Shown piece after piece: positions 6,376 through 9,726 of a stretch of DNA of 9,726 bases. Numbering within the stretch: the first letter of the stretch is position 1; each line of letters starts with the position of its first letter. The DNA lies in NCBI GenBank assembly GCA_944391275.1, contig CALXSZ010000113.1, positions 1 through 9,726 on the forward strand, written 5' to 3'. The DNA comes from an uncultured Syntrophomonadaceae bacterium. GTDB lineage: Bacteria > Bacillota > Syntrophomonadia > Syntrophomonadales > Syntrophomonadaceae. Made by a program: the position numbers and the translations under genes. Under the pieces are notes generated by a model. It was not told the origin of the DNA. It saw only the letters and a program-made list of their open reading frames with translations, and searched no databases.

Positions 6376-8655
6376 TTAGTTGATCGGAGTAATGGTAACC
6401 GTTTGTGTAGCTGCTTCCCAAGCTGCATCATAGTTGAATGCATTGGCTACATAACGAGCCGGCAGGAAGGTGTAACCACCTGTGATTTCAGGAGCTACGT
6501 CCATAACAACCGCTACACCGTTCACCAGCATGGAAGTGCTGCCGATGGTTAACTGTACAACTGTTCCATTGTTGTTCAGTAAGGTTACAGTCTGATTGTC
6601 CGGATTCCAGATTACATTTGCTTCCGGTACGCCGCAAGCATATGCAACGTAACGAACCGGTAACTGGGTTCTGCTGTTGGTGATATACGGAGCAACCGGC
6701 ATGGTTACGTCAGCGCCCGCAATCGAAGCAGCAGTCGAACCAATTACGAAGGTGGAAGTAGCATCTTCTGCACCGCCAACAACTTCAGCAACACCCGGTG
6801 TTACGCAGTTGGCAACAGCATAGCGGCCCATTTCATCTTCATCAAATACATAATCGATTTCATTATCATCATTAAAATCTGCATCGTATTCGCTGTCTAC
6901 TGGAGGATGATTATAGTTCTTTTCATAGCTCCATACGATTGCATTACCCGTTAAGATCGCTCTAATCGGGCCTTCCGCTACGGTACGGTCAACATCAACA
7001 GCTAATCCGCTGATGGTTACGGTACCCGGCTGACTAGCAGAACTTTCGCTGTCAACCTTAAAGGAAATATAACCATTTCTCTTATCCGTCGGAGCGTTTA
7101 CTTTAATACTGGTGATTTCGAGGTTACCTTCGGTAACTTCTACCGTTACATCATCATCCGTAAATGCAACGCCAGAAGGCATACTTACTTCTACAATACC
7201 ATCTTCTAACATTGCGCCAGCTTCGGTTTCAGTGATGGTGATATCGCCAATAGCTTGAGCCTGATAACCAATCTTAACGTCTGCTACGTTGGAAATGGTC
7301 ATTTCTACCGGAGCAACTACGGTACCCAGTACAACTTCACCTTCAACGCCTGCACGACCGCCGATCGTAGCAACAATGTCGCCGCGGAAGTCCGAACGGA
7401 TGTTCAGATCGTCCATTTCAATTTCTAATTTCAGTCTGCTTCCGGAGTTAATTTCATTAAATCTGATGGTCGCTTCGCTTTCATCATTGCTTACTGTAAA
7501 ATCTGCGGCGCCTTTCGTATCATCCGCGCTAACAATATCTTTACCTGCGAATTTTACGCCATCCGGTAAAGTAACCGTTAAGGTGCGGTTGCTCGAAATC
7601 GTATCGGCAACATTTTCATAAACAACGATGGTGCCTAATTCCTGGCAAACTCTACCAGCCAGAACCGTCACCGGATCGTCAACGCTTAAAGTTACGCCGT
7701 ATTCAGCAATTGTACCAACTTTAATGCTGGCATCATCAACTGCATCTTCGCCATCAATATCTAACGTTACGTCGCCTTCAGAAGCGTCGTCGTCAATGCT
7801 TACGCTAACCGTGAATTCTAAAATACCACGAGAACTATCGCCAACTTCTGTGTAGGTTACATCACCTAACTGATTCAAATAAAATTCAGCTTTATTATCT
7901 TCTAATTTGCTGAAATTCGCTTCCGTTGCACTGCCACTAAATCCACCTAAACCGATAACTTCAACGCTGTCAATTGTCACATCGCTCGGCAAGGTCAATT
8001 TTACTCTTTCGTTGCCTGCATCAGAGAACGTACCTACGGTGGTTTCCGTCAACCGGAATGTGAATTCTGCGCTCGTATCCGGACCAGCTGTGAAATCATC
8101 TACTACCGTAGCGCTTGTTCCGCCGCCCAGTATGTTCGCAACGGCATAGTCACCGCCGGGAACCGGAGAATCCAACGGATCAATGGTCGCATAAGCATAA
8201 CCATCTTCTACACCATCAAAGTTTACGTACATCGGGATAGTGTAAGCATCTTTCAGATCCGTACCATAAACCGTAACGGTCATAGTATAGTTTCCGCTGA
8301 ACGTTACTTCAATATCTGCATTTTCGCCATCATCATTCGTTCCATAGGGAACAGCATCCGGATTGTAATTGGGACTTTTCGGATCATACACATCTTTGTC
8401 CCATTTCAAACTACTTGGTAAAGTGACAACGAAGCTGTCTCCAGACGCCATGAAAGCATCCTTATAATCGCTGTCTTCTTTGATTTGCAAGCTACCAATT
8501 GCCAATTTCCCAGCATCGCCTTCAGCGCTGATTACTCTGGATACGCTTACGGCTACACCGTTTGCAGCACTTGCAGCGCCTACGCCAACGAATAAGCTTG
8601 CAATCATGCTCAATACCAGCATAATCGCCAGTTTTTTGCTTTGTTTTCTCAGCAT
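6376..8655 (-). CDS. Secreted stalk-domain repeat protein, probable cell-surface/S-layer-like component
   Basis: 759 residues with a signal peptide: basic start MLRKQSKK, hydrophobic 10-25, probable signal peptidase I cut after ASA (28-30). GGAGG (8667-8671) lies 11 bases before the ATG. The mature part starts with about four related beta-rich repeats (33-185, 186-320, 321-447, 448-578), each with a V-x-LPxxV element, for example VTLPDGVKF (361-369) and VSMPSGVAF (490-498). An Asp-rich segment follows (587-608), with a calcium-loop-like DFNDDNEID at 593-601. The C-terminal stalk domain (about 633-759, Cu_amine_oxidN1-like) has the paired elements APYITNSRTQLPVRYVA and APEITGGYTFLPARYVA, each followed by a W-containing, TVT-ending strand. 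The family name does not imply amine oxidase activity. There are no SLH repeats, LPXTG motif or C-terminal anchor. The function is likely structural; the strong terminator and long upstream region fit high expression, which is inference. A truncated paralog lies upstream. Confidence 0.85.
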   Translation of the reverse strand: MLRKQSKKLAIMLVLSMIASLFVGVGAASAANGVAVSVSRVISAEGDAGKLAIGSLQIKEDSDYKDAFMASGDSFVVTLPSSLKWDKDVYDPKSPNYNPDAVPYGTNDDGENADIEVTFSGNYTMTVTVYGTDLKDAYTIPMYVNFDGVEDGYAYATIDPLDSPVPGGDYAVANILGGGTSATVVDDFTAGPDTSAEFTFRLTETTVGTFSDAGNERVKLTLPSDVTIDSVEVIGLGGFSGSATEANFSKLEDNKAEFYLNQLGDVTYTEVGDSSRGILEFTVSVSIDDDASEGDVTLDIDGEDAVDDASIKVGTIAEYGVTLSVDDPVTVLAGRVCQELGTIVVYENVADTISSNRTLTVTLPDGVKFAGKDIVSADDTKGAADFTVSNDESEATIRFNEINSGSRLKLEIEMDDLNIRSDFRGDIVATIGGRAGVEGEVVLGTVVAPVEMTISNVADVKIGYQAQAIGDITITETEAGAMLEDGIVEVSMPSGVAFTDDDVTVEVTEGNLEITSIKVNAPTDKRNGYISFKVDSESSASQPGTVTISGLAVDVDRTVAEGPIRAILTGNAIVWSYEKNYNHPPVDSEYDADFNDDNEIDYVFDEDEMGRYAVANCVTPGVAEVVGGAEDATSTFVIGSTAASIAGADVTMPVAPYITNSRTQLPVRYVAYACGVPEANVIWNPDNQTVTLLNNNGTVVQLTIGSTSMLVNGVAVVMDVAPEITGGYTFLPARYVANAFNYDAAWEAATQTVTITPIN
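6922..8559 (-). repeat. Four divergent internal protein repeats in the surface protein
   Basis: Repeats of about 127-153 residues, found by eye. Each pairs an N-terminal half ending in a V-x-LPxxV strand (FVVTLPSSLKW, KLTLPSDVTI, VTLPDGVKF, VSMPSGVAF) with a C-terminal half around a GD/GT-V/I-x-x-x-I turn (EGDVTLDIDG, RGDIVATIGG, PGTVTISGLA). The second and third also have VGTI/LGTV just before the next unit. The first repeat is the most divergent. Boundaries are approximate. The same C-terminal half occurs in the neighbouring paralog (PGDIVIRVQAG, VVVGKIVA). Confidence 0.6.
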
Positions 8656-8996
8656 AATTCGTTTTGCCTCCTACTTATTTTTTGTTGTCAGATATCTTTG
8701 CATGTACGCACGGCCCAACATTAGCCGTCAGATCATCACGGATAAATCCGTCTCTTATAGGTATCGGGAAAACGCCTTTTGCGTGTCGACGGCGCGAGAC
8801 TTTTTCCCTTTCTTCAGCAGTATCGTTTGCACGATTTCTGCTCTTATGGTTTGTTAGACAAGGATGTTTGCAAAAAAGTTCCCAAGTTTCTGAATTTTTT
8901 TGAAAATTTTCTTTTTTTTATTTTTAAAAGGCAGAAATGCCATCAACCGGCTTTTTTCAGCCGGTTGACGGAATGCTTTTCTATTCTTTCAAGTTT
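8656..8996 (-). promoter_or_regulatory. 341-base intergenic region with probable structured 5' leader of the surface-protein gene
   Basis: No gene is seen. Read on the - strand, the part next to the gene contains several pairings. Hairpin A (8816-8842) has stems AGCAG/CTGCT and ATCGT/ACGAT with loop GCAA. GGGAAAA (8802-8808) can pair with TTTTCCC (8766-8772). Inside it, CGCC (8791-8794) pairs with GGCG (8773-8776). GTCTC (8796-8800) matches GAGAC (8750-8754), which would cross the GGGAAAA helix as a pseudoknot or compete with it. Then come ACGGAT/ATCCGT (8738-8751) and ACGGC/GCCGT (8710-8728). I could not match it to a riboswitch class I know. No convincing promoter stands out: there is an A/T-tract region at 8880-8930, and weak -10-like boxes CATAAG (8843-8848) and TATAAG (8754-8759). 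Confidence 0.4.
8930..8968 (-). terminator. Probable terminator of the upstream surface-protein paralog
   Basis: On the - strand, 28 bases after the stop at 8997-8999, a 10-bp stem TCAACCGGCT / AGCCGGTTGA (8959-8968 with 8943-8952, loop of six) is followed at once by a small hairpin GGCA-TTTC-TGCC (8930-8941). TTTT and a long A/T-rich stretch come next. The first stem is the stronger; the T-run follows the second. Confidence 0.75.
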
Positions 8997-9302
8997 CTAC
9001 TCTTCTGTCGTTGGGGGATCAATCACGATTGAATTGGTGCTGGGAACCCATGTAACCGTATAACCAAATATTCCTGCAATCTCCCGAGCCGGGAGGACAA
9101 TCGCGGAGCCGGAATATTCAGGCGCTGTATTTAAAGTAATTTGTTCGCCGTTCACAAGAGCGCTCGTACTGCCCAAGGTCATCTCTAAAACAATTTTTCC
9201 CGATTTTAAGGTGATCTTTTGCATTGCCGCGTTCCAAACATAGTTGCTATCGGTAATCCCCAATACCGTCGCCAACGTGGAAGCCTGTATAAAAGTTACA
9301 CC
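8997..9302 (-). pseudogene. 3' part of interrupted stalk-domain protein, in frame after a UAG
   Basis: This segment continues the reading frame of the 5' part with no shift: directly after the UAG come codons for GVTFIQASTLATVLGITDSN. It encodes the rest of a stalk domain, with YVWNAAMQKITL, TLGSTSALVNGEQITL and APEYSGSAIVLPAREIAGIFGY, ending in TNSIVIDPPTTEE and a UAG stop. It matches the C-terminus of the 759-residue neighbour element by element (TIGSTSMLVNGVAVVM, APEITGGYTFLPARYVA). There is no ribosome binding site before the possible TTG start at 9275, and a protein starting there would lack a signal peptide and half of the first stalk unit. It is therefore the tail of the upstream gene and not a gene of its own. 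It is produced only if the UAG is read through or is a sequencing error. Confidence 0.75.
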
Positions 9303-9726
9303 CTACCGGCTATAAGGGGCGCTGGTCATAATATAATCTTGATCCATAAAGGTATACTGCAAACTGTTCAGTTTAAAAACACTGCGTCCGACTTTCGATT
9401 TTAAATTTTCAGCCGCTAGAGCCGCTTCTTCTTCCCGGAGGATCTGTTCATCGGTTTTAGCAACAATCTTTCCTACCACAACCTCTTGGGTTTTGGTTCC
9501 GGCCTGTACGCGGATCACGATATCTCCCGGTTCGGCGTCATTTGAAATAGAAATTGAACGCAGTAAAACGCGAATCGACGCGGCATTCTCACTCCGTTCA
9601 GTCACCATAAAAGACGCATTTTTCGTGTTTTCTAAAACGGCGCTGGTAAAGATTTTATCTCCGGATACGCGCTCCCACATGATGGGATAATAATAAGCCT
9701 CGTTATCATTCCGCGAATTATCAAAG
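9303..9726 (-). CDS. Secreted stalk-domain repeat protein, paralog of the neighbour; 5' end outside the window, cut by UAG
   Basis: 140 residues are visible and the frame is open to the window edge, so the start and any signal peptide are missing; the ATG at 9680 is internal. The segment IRVLLRSISISNDAEPGDIVIRV and the following VVVGKIVA match the C-terminal half of the repeats in the 759-residue protein. A charged linker follows (TDEQILREEEAALAAENLKS), then the first strands of a stalk domain up to MTSAPYSR, where a UAG (9303-9305) stops it. The neighbour has APYITNSRT at this place, so the UAG falls on the position of its Asn in the loop. Truncation here would leave the fold incomplete. It is probably a cell-surface structural protein like its neighbour and may be a recent nonsense mutant. 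Confidence 0.75.
   Translation of the reverse strand, partial: FDNSRNDNEAYYYPIMWERVSGDKIFTSAVLENTKNASFMVTERSENAASIRVLLRSISISNDAEPGDIVIRVQAGTKTQEVVVGKIVAKTDEQILREEEAALAAENLKSKVGRSVFKLNSLQYTFMDQDYIMTSAPYSR

Noticed and set aside
6379..6759. Copper amine oxidase activity
   Set aside because: Only the stalk-like N1 domain is present, with no catalytic topaquinone domain. The family name is historical.
7289..8149. Open frames on the + strand opposite the surface-protein gene
   Set aside because: Ser/Thr/Pro/Val-rich translations without start signals. They are the antisense image of a well-supported protein with signal peptide, RBS and terminator.
8690..8790. Cyclic-di-GMP-I riboswitch suggested by ACGCAAA on the - strand
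   Set aside because: The rest of the conserved core (GCAAAGCC region and the 3' GGCAGCCGGGUUGCC-like part) is absent. Fluoride, SAM, cobalamin and ydaO-type cores were also not seen.
8480..9063. Overlapping + strand open frames across the intergenic leader
   Set aside because: No ribosome binding sites, low-complexity or Phe/Cys-rich translations, and they run through the terminator hairpin and the antisense of two real genes.
8997..9275. Independent small gene starting at TTG 9275
   Set aside because: No Shine-Dalgarno sequence or signal peptide. Its frame and homology continue upstream through the UAG into the larger gene.

Overview
The window fits a low-to-moderate GC Firmicute (Bacillota). 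The evidence is AGGAGG-type ribosome binding sites, very short intergenic gaps, simple hairpin terminators, and surface proteins ending in stalk (copper-amine-oxidase-N-like) domains. The lipoprotein adaptor of the exporter would suit a diderm Firmicute such as a member of the Negativicutes, but this placement is inference and no marker gene settles it.

Left arm, + strand (1-4928): a compact operon of a TetR-family regulator (its start lies before the window), a lipid-anchored HlyD/YbhG-type membrane fusion protein, a single ABC ATPase domain and two ABC-2 permeases. Order and content match the cecR-ybhGFSR type of drug/small-molecule exporter. Genes are 2-15 bases apart or overlap by ATGA, so one transcript is likely and the regulator is probably made together with its targets. 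The ATPase has several non-canonical catalytic motifs and is only half the size of the two-domain YbhF. The last permease carries a run of 16 A inside its coding sequence.

Middle (4929-6375): a 243-base convergent gap with an inverted repeat that may terminate both sides, then galE (UDP-glucose 4-epimerase) on the - strand with its own promoter (perfect TATAAT).

Right arm, - strand (6376-9726): two neighbouring paralogous secreted proteins. The complete one (759 aa) has a signal peptide, about four related beta-rich repeats, an Asp-rich calcium-loop-like segment and a C-terminal stalk domain. A 341-base gap before it holds several hairpins and a possible pseudoknot, which may form a structured 5' leader. 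The upstream paralog runs off the window and is cut by an in-frame UAG in the middle of its stalk domain, with perfect continuation of the homology after the stop.

Nothing here is clearly a defence, mobile or biosynthetic system. The points most worth checking are the UAG-interrupted paralog, the poly(A) tract, the leader structure and the reduced ATPase.
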